Part shown: positions 1 to 6,103 of the stretch, piece by piece
Layout: each line of letters begins with the position of its first letter
How positions within the stretch are numbered: position 1 is the first letter of the stretch
Assembly (NCBI GenBank): GCA_009885445.1
Contig: VFKQ01000096.1
Coordinates: 1-7,132 of the forward strand
DNA length: 7,132 nucleotides
From: Anaerolineaceae bacterium
GTDB lineage: Bacteria; Chloroflexota; Anaerolineae; Anaerolineales; Villigracilaceae
Reading direction: 5' to 3'
Translations under genes and position numbers: made by a program
The notes under the pieces: model-generated
The model's database searches: none
What the model was told of the DNA's origin: nothing
The model's input: only the letters and a program-made list of their open reading frames with translations

Positions 1-672
1 ACTCAGGGCGATGGGCCGTCTTTGCTGGGGTTGGGTGGCGTCACCCGCTGGCTGGATGAACAGTTGGGTCTGTTGACCTTTGATGACTTGAAAATCCCCT
101 GCGCCGTCACAGCCGTAGACCTGCGTACCTCACACGAGGTGATTCTCAGCGAGGGGCTTCTGCGCGAGGCGCTCTTGGCCACCATTGCCTTACCGGGTAT
201 TTTTCCGTCGCGCCGAATTCAAGATTGGGATCTTGTAGATGGTGGCACGCTAGACCCCGTGCCTGTTTCGGTGGCGCGCACTTTGATGCCCAAACTGCCC
301 GTGGTGGCCGTCTCTTTAACCGCATCCATCGGCGAGCCAGAACGGACGATGGAAATTGCTTTTCCGGGTGTGCCCAACCGCATCGCCCAGCGCATTGCGC
401 GTTTGCGTCCTGCACAAGCGTTGGACATTTTTCTACAAGCCGTGGAAATTGGCAGCCGGCTGATGACTGACCTGCGCCTTGAAAAGGAAGCGCCAGATGT
501 TGTGATTCGTCCGCTGGTGCAACACATCAAATTGTTGGACAAAGTGGACGTGCCAACGCTGGCGCGCATTGGAGAAGAAGCAGTGACTCGTGCGCTCCCA
601 GATTTACAACGCATGCGCGGCTGGCCAGCCCGTCTTAAACGTGCCTTTGCCCAAACGTACGCGCCTCAATAG
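1..672 (+). CDS. Patatin-like phospholipase, C-terminal part (5' end outside window)
   Basis: The reading frame is open from base 1 to the TAG at 670-672, so the gene starts upstream. The visible ~223 residues match the C-terminal half of a bacterial patatin-like phospholipase (RssA/YlbK type), a Ser-Asp dyad acyl hydrolase acting on membrane lipids. The segment LLATIALPGIFPS followed by LVDGG (Asp codon at 238-240) is the second catalytic block: the Asp of the D-G-G/A motif and the Pro-Gly-x-F-P stretch before it. After it come VPVSVAR and a typical C-terminal region (PDVVIRPLV, then a helical tail). The nucleophile block GxSxG and the glycine-rich oxyanion loop must lie upstream, so activity cannot be judged. 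A TTG at 22 could be read as a start, but it would remove the catalytic Ser and is not the true start. There is no clear terminator after the gene; a 53-nt gap leads to the next one. Confidence 0.85.
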   Translation, partial: TQGDGPSLLGLGGVTRWLDEQLGLLTFDDLKIPCAVTAVDLRTSHEVILSEGLLREALLATIALPGIFPSRRIQDWDLVDGGTLDPVPVSVARTLMPKLPVVAVSLTASIGEPERTMEIAFPGVPNRIAQRIARLRPAQALDIFLQAVEIGSRLMTDLRLEKEAPDVVIRPLVQHIKLLDKVDVPTLARIGEEAVTRALPDLQRMRGWPARLKRAFAQTYAPQ

Positions 673-715
673 GGTAAGTATTGCGGCCTTGAATCAATCT
701 ACAACTACGCCCCTC

Positions 716-720
716 GGAGG
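716..720 (+). promoter_or_regulatory. Shine-Dalgarno of the small membrane protein
   Basis: GGAGG ends five bases before the ATG at 726. It is a near-perfect anti-16S match and supports the small downstream frame as a real gene. Confidence 0.7.
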
Positions 721-725
721 ACACG

Positions 726-953
726 ATGAAACGCGATTTACGTGATTATGCCAGCAAAACAGATCGTCGCCTTGTAATAGGTGGTTTGGTTTTGCTGTTT
801 GTTGTTGGCGGTGGCTTGATCTGGTGGCTGTATGGCACTGGCGGAGCAGGGCTGGGTGTCACTTGCATCATGGCGGCTCTTGCCCCAGTGGTTTTAATTC
901 TTGCTGTCTTTAAAGGAATAGATTGGATTCTCAGACATGCTGGCCGAAAATAA
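726..953 (+). CDS. Small two-helix membrane protein, hypothetical
   Basis: This is a 75-residue protein I do not recognise as a named family. It has a charged N-terminus (MKRDLRDYASKTDRR), a hydrophobic segment at about residues 16-36 (VIGGLVLLFVVGGGLIWWLY), a short Gly-rich turn, a second hydrophobic segment at about 43-64, and a basic C-terminus (RHAGRK). Positive charge at both ends suggests N-in/C-in topology. A strong Shine-Dalgarno sits at the right distance, which argues for a real gene. Its 3' end overlaps the next gene by 17 nt in another frame, so the two are probably translationally linked. No function can be inferred beyond a membrane location; it could accompany the patatin-like lipase upstream or the esterase downstream. 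Confidence 0.75.
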   Translation: MKRDLRDYASKTDRRLVIGGLVLLFVVGGGLIWWLYGTGGAGLGVTCIMAALAPVVLILAVFKGIDWILRHAGRK

Positions 954-1596
954 CACCGAACTCAAAACGATCAACGATTGGGTAATGCGTACGCGCGCGG
1001 CAACGCAAACACCGGCGCGATTATTGCTCATGCTTCATGGCCTCTCTGGCGACGAAGACTCGATGTGGGTCTTCACCAACAATTTCCCAAAGACGTATTC
1101 GACTCTGGCCCCGCGTGCGATTCATCCCGCGCCCCAAATGGGATTCACCTGGCGCCCGCTTCAACCCGGGACCTTTGGGCGGCCCAGCCTCGAGGAGCTG
1201 CGTCCCGCCGCTGAGGCGCTCATCAACCTCGTGGACGTTTTCGCGCGCGAGACCGGCCTCGACGCAACCACGTTTGATGCAATCGGATTCAGTCAGGGCG
1301 CGGCGTTGACCAACGTGCTTTCATTTTTATTTCCGCACAGAATCGGCAAGGCCGCTATTCTGGCGGGCTTCATCCCCTCGGGGATGGAGTCTTTGGGGGA
1401 GGGCAACCCGCTAACGGGTAAGTCCGTTTTCGTGGCGCATGGAACGCTCGATGAAACAGTGCCCATCGATCGGGCGCGGGCGTCCATCCAATTTCTGAAA
1501 GATGCGGGCGCGCAGGTGACCGTTTCTGAATCTGCTGTGGGACATAAACTCAGCGTTGACGGATTGCGCGCGCTCGAAACTTTTTTGCGCGCTTAA
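937..1596 (+). CDS. Phospholipase/carboxylesterase-type alpha/beta hydrolase
   Basis: The 219-residue product fits the phospholipase/carboxylesterase (Abhydrolase_2, YpfH-like) family, cytoplasmic serine esterases of about 200-230 residues. The expected elements appear in order: the oxyanion strand LLMLHGLSGDE (residues 30-40), the nucleophile elbow G-F-S-Q-G with Ser119, the acid in HGTLDETVP with Asp172, and the base in GHKLS with His203. No signal peptide is present. The ATG at 937 lies inside the preceding small gene (17-nt overlap). It has only a weak GGA at 925-927 upstream, which suggests coupled translation. An internal ATG at codon 17 is the alternative start and would also keep all catalytic residues. 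The natural substrate (short acyl ester, lysophospholipid or other) cannot be told from sequence. Confidence 0.88.
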   Translation: MLAENNTELKTINDWVMRTRAATQTPARLLLMLHGLSGDEDSMWVFTNNFPKTYSTLAPRAIHPAPQMGFTWRPLQPGTFGRPSLEELRPAAEALINLVDVFARETGLDATTFDAIGFSQGAALTNVLSFLFPHRIGKAAILAGFIPSGMESLGEGNPLTGKSVFVAHGTLDETVPIDRARASIQFLKDAGAQVTVSESAVGHKLSVDGLRALETFLRA

Positions 1597-1611
1597 CCGT
1601 TTCTCATACGC

Positions 1612-1632
1612 AGAACGTTGACGCGTTCTTTT
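1612..1632 (+). terminator. Weak hairpin with T-rich tail after the hydrolase gene
   Basis: AGAACGT (1612-1618) pairs with GCGTTCT (1623-1629), including one G-U pair, around a 4-nt loop. The stem is followed by TTT. The stem is short and the T-run is broken by A at 1633, so termination would be weak at best. The same bases overlap the -35 box proposed for the next gene. Confidence 0.35.
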
Positions 1633-1646
1633 ATTGAGAGTATGCT
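1618..1646 (+). promoter_or_regulatory. Sigma70-like promoter for the L,D-transpeptidase gene
   Basis: TTGACG (1618-1623, 5 of 6 matches to TTGACA) is followed after exactly 17 nt by TATGCT (1641-1646, 4 of 6 matches to TATAAT). Transcription would start near 1653, leaving a leader of about 18 nt with only a weak GAGA as Shine-Dalgarno. Box quality, spacing and position before a gene after a possible terminator support it. There is no experimental evidence. Confidence 0.5.
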
Positions 1647-1670
1647 TGCCCAGAGAAATGTGATGCACTT

Positions 1671-2828
1671 ATGAAACCAAATTTTTCGCGACGTGATTTT
1701 CTAAAACTGACCGGCCTGACGCTTGGCTCACTGGCACTGCGCCCATTTAACTCTTTTAAGCTCTCGGCTTTGCAGGCGCCCAAAAGACTGGCGCAATTTC
1801 CAAACAGCGAGATCATCGCACGCGTTGTTACCAGCGGCGTGTCACTGCGCAGCCGGCCAACCAATGATTTCGCTTTGAATACCGAAATTGCAAAACTGGA
1901 ACCCGATCATCTTGTTGCGTGGGGACGTGAAGTGGTTGGAAATGTGGTCGGCGGACTTTCTAATCAACGATACCTTGAAACCACTGAGGGATTTATTTAT
2001 TCTTCGATGGTGCAACCGACGAGAAATATTCCGAATGCACCCATTACAACAATGCCCGCCGGGCAGGCAGGTTTTTGGGCCGAGGTGACTGTTCCGTATA
2101 TTGACCTTGCCCATGAAGGCGTAATTGCATCTCCGTGGTTGCAGGATAATATTCTTTATAACTTTCCTCCGCGTTTATATTACGGTCAGGTGGTGTGGAT
2201 TGACCAGATTCGCCAGAATAATGATTTTGTAGAATATCGCTGGAGCGAGGATGCCTATGGACATGGATATGGATATGGTGGTTCTTACGGCGAATTCTTC
2301 TGGGGCGATGCTGTGGGTTTCAAGATTCTCACCGAAGCAGATGTCTCGCCGATCAGCCCCAACATTGACCCCAAGGACAAAGGTATTGTTGTAAATCTGG
2401 ATACCCAGACCTTATCCTGCTTTGAAGGAAAAACGGAAGTCTTTTTTTGCCGCACCTCCACTGGCATAGCCATTGACCCTCTCACCGGCCTGAGAAGCGA
2501 AAAGCTTGCCACGCCAGTCGGAAATCTGATCACCCACTGGAAAATCATTTCAAAGAATATGACGGCTGGCAGTGCGCAATCAGGATATTCAACCCCGGCT
2601 GTTCCCTGGTGTACATTTGTCAGCGGCGAGGGCGTTGCGATCCATGGCGCTTTCTGGCATAACGCATTCGGCGAGAAATGGTCGCACGGTTGTATTAACG
2701 TGACACCTGAAAATGCCAAATGGATTTTCCGCTGGACAACGCCGCATATCTCGCTTGCGCAAAGTGAAATGCGCATGTCACTTCCCGATCACGGCACCAT
2801 CGTTGTTTCGGTGGAGAGATCGTTTTAA
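1671..2828 (+). CDS. Tat-exported L,D-transpeptidase (YkuD domain) with SH3-like N-terminal domain
   Basis: This 385-residue enzyme should form 3-3 or 1-3 peptidoglycan crosslinks, or attach proteins to peptidoglycan, outside the membrane. The N-terminus carries a textbook twin-arginine motif S6-R-R-D-F-L-K12 followed by a hydrophobic stretch (LTGLTLGSLAL), so export through Tat is likely. Residues about 48-115 look like an SH3-like domain (VSLRSRPT near its start, GFIYSSMVQP at its end). The YkuD catalytic domain runs from about 236 (KGIVVNLDTQTLSCFEG) to the C-terminus. It contains His325-Gly and the catalytic signature S338-H-G-C-I-N343, with Cys341 as nucleophile. Three further cysteines (250, 260, 314) are unusual for an exported enzyme. 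A Gly/Tyr-rich stretch (YGHGYGYGG, residues 196-204) lies between the domains. By eye the gene is richer in A/T than the genes after it. Start chosen for the complete Tat signal. Confidence 0.92.
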   Translation: MKPNFSRRDFLKLTGLTLGSLALRPFNSFKLSALQAPKRLAQFPNSEIIARVVTSGVSLRSRPTNDFALNTEIAKLEPDHLVAWGREVVGNVVGGLSNQRYLETTEGFIYSSMVQPTRNIPNAPITTMPAGQAGFWAEVTVPYIDLAHEGVIASPWLQDNILYNFPPRLYYGQVVWIDQIRQNNDFVEYRWSEDAYGHGYGYGGSYGEFFWGDAVGFKILTEADVSPISPNIDPKDKGIVVNLDTQTLSCFEGKTEVFFCRTSTGIAIDPLTGLRSEKLATPVGNLITHWKIISKNMTAGSAQSGYSTPAVPWCTFVSGEGVAIHGAFWHNAFGEKWSHGCINVTPENAKWIFRWTTPHISLAQSEMRMSLPDHGTIVVSVERSF

Positions 2829-2838
2829 TGCACAATTT

Positions 2839-2843
2839 AGGAG
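2839..2843 (+). promoter_or_regulatory. Shine-Dalgarno fixing the ccdA start
   Basis: AGGAG ends four bases before the ATG at 2848. It selects this start over an upstream in-frame start at 2713 that would overlap the transpeptidase gene by more than 100 nt. Confidence 0.65.
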
Positions 2844-2847
2844 CCTC

Positions 2848-3579
2848 ATGGATATAACCAACGTCACCGTCGGTCTGGCTTTTCTCGCCGGCCTGGCCTC
2901 TTTTCTCTCCCCGTGCGTTTTCTCGCTCGTCCCCGCTTATATCGGCTACCTCGGCGGACGCGCCGCTGGCTCTGTCGGCGCTGAAAGCGATGTTGCAAAA
3001 CAGCGCTGGATCACCTTCACGCATGGGCTGGCTTTCGTGCTTGGGTTTAGCCTCGTCTTTATCACTTTGGGTGTAGCCGCCTCGGTAGCGGGACGATTCT
3101 TGTACGACCTGCGCTTTTGGCTGGCGAAGATCGGCGGAATCGTCGTCGTCATTTTCGGCCTACACATGACCGGCATTATTCGCATCCCGTTCCTTAATTA
3201 CGACGCCCGCGTCCACACCCTGCCCGATCGTCGTCTCGGCTACCTGTCCTCGGTGCTGATGGGCGTCTTCTTTTCTGCGGGTTGGGCGCCCTGTGTCGGC
3301 CCGGTGCTCGGCGCGATTCTGACATTGGCCCTCAACGGCGGTGACTTAATCCTCGGCACCAAACTTCTCACCTCCTATTCCGCGGGACTGGCCATTCCTT
3401 TCCTCGTCGCCGCGCTGGGCATCGGCTGGGTGACCAACACCCTGCGCCGCCACGCCAAAACAATGCACTATGTCGAAATCGCCATGGGCGTGGTGCTGGT
3501 CATCGTCGGCATCATGCTCTTCCTCGGCACGTTTGAACTCTTGGCGCGTTACGGCTTCTTCGTGGATTTTGGACTATAA
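2848..3579 (+). CDS. ccdA: CcdA/DsbD-type transmembrane thiol-disulfide transporter
   Basis: The 243-residue product is a polytopic membrane protein of the CcdA/DsbD transmembrane family. These proteins move reducing equivalents from cytoplasmic thioredoxin to extracytoplasmic thiol proteins, often for cytochrome c maturation. The two signature cysteines are present in their usual contexts: Cys23 in FLSPCVFSLVPAY (helix 1) and Cys149 in GWAPCVGP (helix 4). About six hydrophobic segments can be counted (roughly 7-27, 57-82, 93-111, 133-161, 173-196, 212-236). The length is typical for the short, domain-free CcdA. The gene starts 19 nt after the L,D-transpeptidase and is followed after a single base by the Grx-like/DUF2085 gene, so it is probably in one transcript with both. 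No cytochrome c maturation gene lies in the window; the physiological acceptor here is inferred, not shown. Confidence 0.92.
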   Translation: MDITNVTVGLAFLAGLASFLSPCVFSLVPAYIGYLGGRAAGSVGAESDVAKQRWITFTHGLAFVLGFSLVFITLGVAASVAGRFLYDLRFWLAKIGGIVVVIFGLHMTGIIRIPFLNYDARVHTLPDRRLGYLSSVLMGVFFSAGWAPCVGPVLGAILTLALNGGDLILGTKLLTSYSAGLAIPFLVAALGIGWVTNTLRRHAKTMHYVEIAMGVVLVIVGIMLFLGTFELLARYGFFVDFGL

Positions 3580-3580
3580 A

Positions 3581-4588
3581 ATGATCACTGTCACACTTTA
3601 CGCTAGAAAAGACGATCAAGCCTGCAACGCCGTCCGCGCCGATTTATCCGCGCTCCAAAAACAACAGCCGCATCGCCTTGTCGAAGTGGATATTGACTCA
3701 GACCCCGCCCTGCAAAAAAAATATCAGGCGCAGATTCCCGTGCTGACGATGGGGCCGTACACATTGTCCGCGCCCATCACGCGCGCGCAGATTCAAGTCA
3801 CGCTGGGCGCGGCGTCAAATAGGCGCGACCAACTCGAAGCGGTGGGCGATGCGGGGTATGCTGAACGAGTCCGTCGTGGCGCGGAGCTTACCCGCGCCGA
3901 CAAAATATCCTATTGGCTGTCGCGCCATTATCTCGCGTTGTTGAACCTGGTTGTGGCAATCTACATCGGCCTGCCTTTTCTCGCGCCCACATTGATGAAC
4001 GCTGGCGCAGAAGCTCCGGCGCGCGCTATTTATACGATGTACAGCCCGCTGTGTCATCAATTTGCATTTCGCTCGTTTTTTCTTTTCGGCGAACAACCCT
4101 ATTATCCACTGCCTGAGGCGGGCATCGCTGGCGTGAAGACTCTCGATCAAGTCTCTGGTATCGAAAACCTAAACGACCCCAATAACATCAGCCGTTTGCA
4201 GGCGCGTCAATTCACAGGTAATGACCAGACGGGCTACAAGGTCGCGCTGTGCGAGCGCGATGTTGCAATTTATGGCGCGCTATTACTTTTTGGTTTGCTG
4301 TATGCCGCCACAGGCCGACGCCTGTCCGCCTTGCCGTGGCCAGTGTGGTTTGTCATTGCAATCGGCCCCATCGGCCTCGACGGTTTTTCGCAACTCTTCA
4401 GCCAGTTTGAATTTTCGTGGCTGTCCTCCGTTTTGCCATACCGCGAGTCCACGCCGTTTTTGCGTGTGCTCACCGGCGCGCTGTTTGGTTTTTGCACAGC
4501 CTGGTTTGCCTATCCTTACCTCGAAGAATCTATGTCTGAGACGCGCCAATTCTTCGTCAAAAAATTTGCCACCATCACCACTAAATAA
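3581..4588 (+). CDS. Glutaredoxin-like domain fused to a DUF2085 membrane domain
   Basis: This is a 335-residue, apparently two-domain protein. Residues 1 to about 75 look like a small thioredoxin-fold (DUF836/glutaredoxin-like) domain: VTLYARKDDQAC, then VEVDID and the cis-Pro loop IPVLTMGPY. The active site is degenerate: aligned to the usual K-P-x-C-x-x-C, the first Cys is Asp12 and only Cys15 remains. From about 110 the protein is membrane-bound (segments near 116-138, 228-244, 252-272, 294-312). It carries the DUF2085 signature CHQ (Cys158), FRSFF and CERDVAIYG (Cys224). Between the two cysteines lies a spacer of 65 residues, longer than I expect for this family. No function is known to me for DUF2085. 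The ATG lies one base after the ccdA stop, so the pair is almost certainly co-translated, which suggests a redox link. A longer frame from 3470 is rejected because it overlaps ccdA. Confidence 0.8.
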   Translation: MITVTLYARKDDQACNAVRADLSALQKQQPHRLVEVDIDSDPALQKKYQAQIPVLTMGPYTLSAPITRAQIQVTLGAASNRRDQLEAVGDAGYAERVRRGAELTRADKISYWLSRHYLALLNLVVAIYIGLPFLAPTLMNAGAEAPARAIYTMYSPLCHQFAFRSFFLFGEQPYYPLPEAGIAGVKTLDQVSGIENLNDPNNISRLQARQFTGNDQTGYKVALCERDVAIYGALLLFGLLYAATGRRLSALPWPVWFVIAIGPIGLDGFSQLFSQFEFSWLSSVLPYRESTPFLRVLTGALFGFCTAWFAYPYLEESMSETRQFFVKKFATITTK

Positions 4589-4590
4589 AC

Positions 4591-5364
4591 ATGCCCTTCC
4601 ATCAAGAGCAGGACATTCGCTATTTCGCATTTGAAAATCTCGCGATTCCAAATGCAATCTTCACCCGTCGCGGCGGAGTCAGTCCCGCGCCGTGGCAGTC
4701 GCTCAACGTGGGCGGAGCAGTGGGCGATGACCTCGCCAACGTCCGCGAGAATCGACTGCGCTCTTTCGCCGCCCTGCGCCGCGACCCCGCCTCGATTCAC
4801 GACGTGTGGCTGATTCACGGCACAAGCGTGGTCCACGCTGACGCCCCGCGCGACCTCACCGAGCCGCCGCTCAAAGCCGACATCCTCACCACGAACAATC
4901 CCGCCGTTACACTCTTCATGCGCTACGCCGATTGCGTGCCCATCATTTTGCACGACCCCGTCAAGCAAGCCATCTGCATTGCGCATGCGGGCTGGCTCGG
5001 CACCGTGCGCGGCGTGGTCAGTGTCGCCGTCGAAGCCATGCAAAATCGTTATGGCTCCGCGCCTCGCGATTTGCGCGCCGCCATCGGCCCCTCGATTGGC
5101 CCCGACCATTATGAAATTGGCCCCGACGTCGCCGGAGAAATTCACAAAGCCCTCGGCCCGCGCGCCCACGAAGTGCTCAACTGGCGCGGCGAGAAACATC
5201 ACCTCGACCTGTGGGCCGCGAATCACATTCAGCTTGAGCAGGCCGGCGTTTTTCAAATAGAAGTGGCCGGCGTGTGCACCGCCTGTCACACCGACGATTG
5301 GTTTTCGCACCGCGCCGAAAAAGGCCAGACCGGTCGCTTCGGCGCGCTGGTTGCGTTAGCATGA
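4591..5364 (+). CDS. pgeF: PgeF/YlmD-type purine nucleoside phosphorylase (multicopper polyphenol oxidase family)
   Basis: The 257-residue cytoplasmic protein belongs to the YfiH/YlmD (Cu-oxidase_4, LACC1-like) family. Members were first called polyphenol oxidases and are now known as purine nucleoside phosphorylase/adenosine deaminase enzymes. Family blocks in order are FTRRGGVS (24-31), IHGTSVV with His76, RYADCVP with Cys115, IAHAGWLGT with His132, AAIGPSIGPDHYEIGPDV (163-180) and CTACHTDDWFSHR (229-241). His76, Cys115 and His132 correspond to the family's zinc-binding triad. The length is usual. The residue before HG is Ile rather than the common Val-His/Gln context, a minor variation. 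The ATG is two bases after the upstream stop and has no evident Shine-Dalgarno, so coupled translation is likely. Its stop overlaps the start of yggS, the usual partner of this gene in many bacteria. Confidence 0.92.
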   Translation: MPFHQEQDIRYFAFENLAIPNAIFTRRGGVSPAPWQSLNVGGAVGDDLANVRENRLRSFAALRRDPASIHDVWLIHGTSVVHADAPRDLTEPPLKADILTTNNPAVTLFMRYADCVPIILHDPVKQAICIAHAGWLGTVRGVVSVAVEAMQNRYGSAPRDLRAAIGPSIGPDHYEIGPDVAGEIHKALGPRAHEVLNWRGEKHHLDLWAANHIQLEQAGVFQIEVAGVCTACHTDDWFSHRAEKGQTGRFGALVALA

Positions 5365-6086
5365 CCCTCACCGACCTCATCCGCGAACGCTACGGACACA
5401 CCCTCGATAAAATTCACGCCGCCGAAAAACGCGCGGGACGAATCGCGGACTCGACGCGCCTCATCGTCGTGACGAAGACTCAGCCCCTCGAAATCGTTCA
5501 GGCCGCGCTCGAAGCGGGTGTGCCCATCCTGGGCGAGAACTACGCTGAAGAGGCCGCCGCCAAAATGGACGCCCTCGGTCCGCGCGCGGGCGTGGAGTGG
5601 CACATGATCGGCCACGTCCAAAGCCGCAAAGCGGACTTAATCCCCCGCCGTTTCGCGCTGATGCACTCGCTCGATAGTTTAAAGCTGGCCGAAAAACTGA
5701 ATCTCCTGTCAGCCCAGGCAGGGACGCGCCTGCCCGTCCTGCTCGAGTTTAATGTTGGCGAGGAAATCAGCAAGCAAGGCTGGCAAGCCCGCGAAGAATC
5801 GCGCTGGCCCGACCTCTTCGCGGCTGTGGATATAGTGCTAAAATTGGAAAACCTAAGCGTGCGCGGACTGATGACCATGCCCCCGCTTTACACTGACCCA
5901 CAATTGTCGCGGCCCTACTTTGAAAAATTGCGCCGCCTGCGCGATGTGCTCGCCCAAAACTTCCCAGCCGCAGACTGGCACGAACTATCCATGGGCACCA
6001 GCGCAGATTTTGAGACGGCGGTGGAAGAGGGCGCAACCCTCGTCCGCGTGGGCACGGCCATCGTCGGCGCGCGTCCGCTTAAATAA
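5361..6086 (+). CDS. yggS: YggS/YlmE family PLP homeostasis protein (PLPBP)
   Basis: The 241-residue protein is a pyridoxal phosphate-binding protein with the single TIM-barrel fold of the alanine racemase N-terminal superfamily. It has no known catalytic role and buffers cellular PLP. Seen here are VVTKTQP with the PLP lysine Lys39, LGENYAEE, WHMIGHVQSRK, FNVGEEISKQGW, GLMTMPP, and the C-terminal phosphate-binding blocks LSMGTSADFETA and VRVGTAIVGAR. The start is the ATG of the ATGA overlap with the pgeF stop (4-nt overlap). A longer frame from 5274 runs through pgeF and adds residues not typical for the family. There is no separate ribosome binding site, consistent with termination-reinitiation coupling. 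The gene is followed by a 124-nt gap rather than by sepF, the gene found here in many Gram-positive ylm clusters. Confidence 0.94.
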   Translation: MTLTDLIRERYGHTLDKIHAAEKRAGRIADSTRLIVVTKTQPLEIVQAALEAGVPILGENYAEEAAAKMDALGPRAGVEWHMIGHVQSRKADLIPRRFALMHSLDSLKLAEKLNLLSAQAGTRLPVLLEFNVGEEISKQGWQAREESRWPDLFAAVDIVLKLENLSVRGLMTMPPLYTDPQLSRPYFEKLRRLRDVLAQNFPAADWHELSMGTSADFETAVEEGATLVRVGTAIVGARPLK

Positions 6087-6103
6087 TTTGCTCACCTTAT
6101 AAA

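Noticed and set aside
673..725. Promoter before the small membrane protein
   Set aside because: No pair of -35/-10 boxes with sensible spacing; only the Shine-Dalgarno is convincing.
2285..2776. Minus-strand open frame of 163 codons opposite the transpeptidase
   Set aside because: It is antisense to the conserved YkuD domain, with no domain pattern or ribosome binding support.
2713..2847. N-terminal extension of ccdA (45 extra codons)
   Set aside because: It overlaps the end of the transpeptidase gene by 116 nt and its translation is unlike CcdA. The ATG at 2848 has AGGAG upstream and begins at helix 1.
3470..3580. Upstream extension of the Grx-like/DUF2085 gene
   Set aside because: It is a shadow of the ccdA 3' end, Ser/Trp-rich and unrelated to a thioredoxin fold. 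The ATG at 3581 directly after the ccdA stop starts a beta-strand pattern.
4516..5310. Long minus-strand open frame of 264 codons opposite pgeF
   Set aside because: It mirrors a clearly conserved gene in a GC-rich region, is low-complexity (Gly/Ala/Val/His-rich) and matches no family I know; antisense shadow.
5274..5360. Upstream extension of yggS
   Set aside because: It lies in pgeF in another frame; the Arg-rich translation does not fit the family. The ATGA overlap at 5361 is the usual coupled start.
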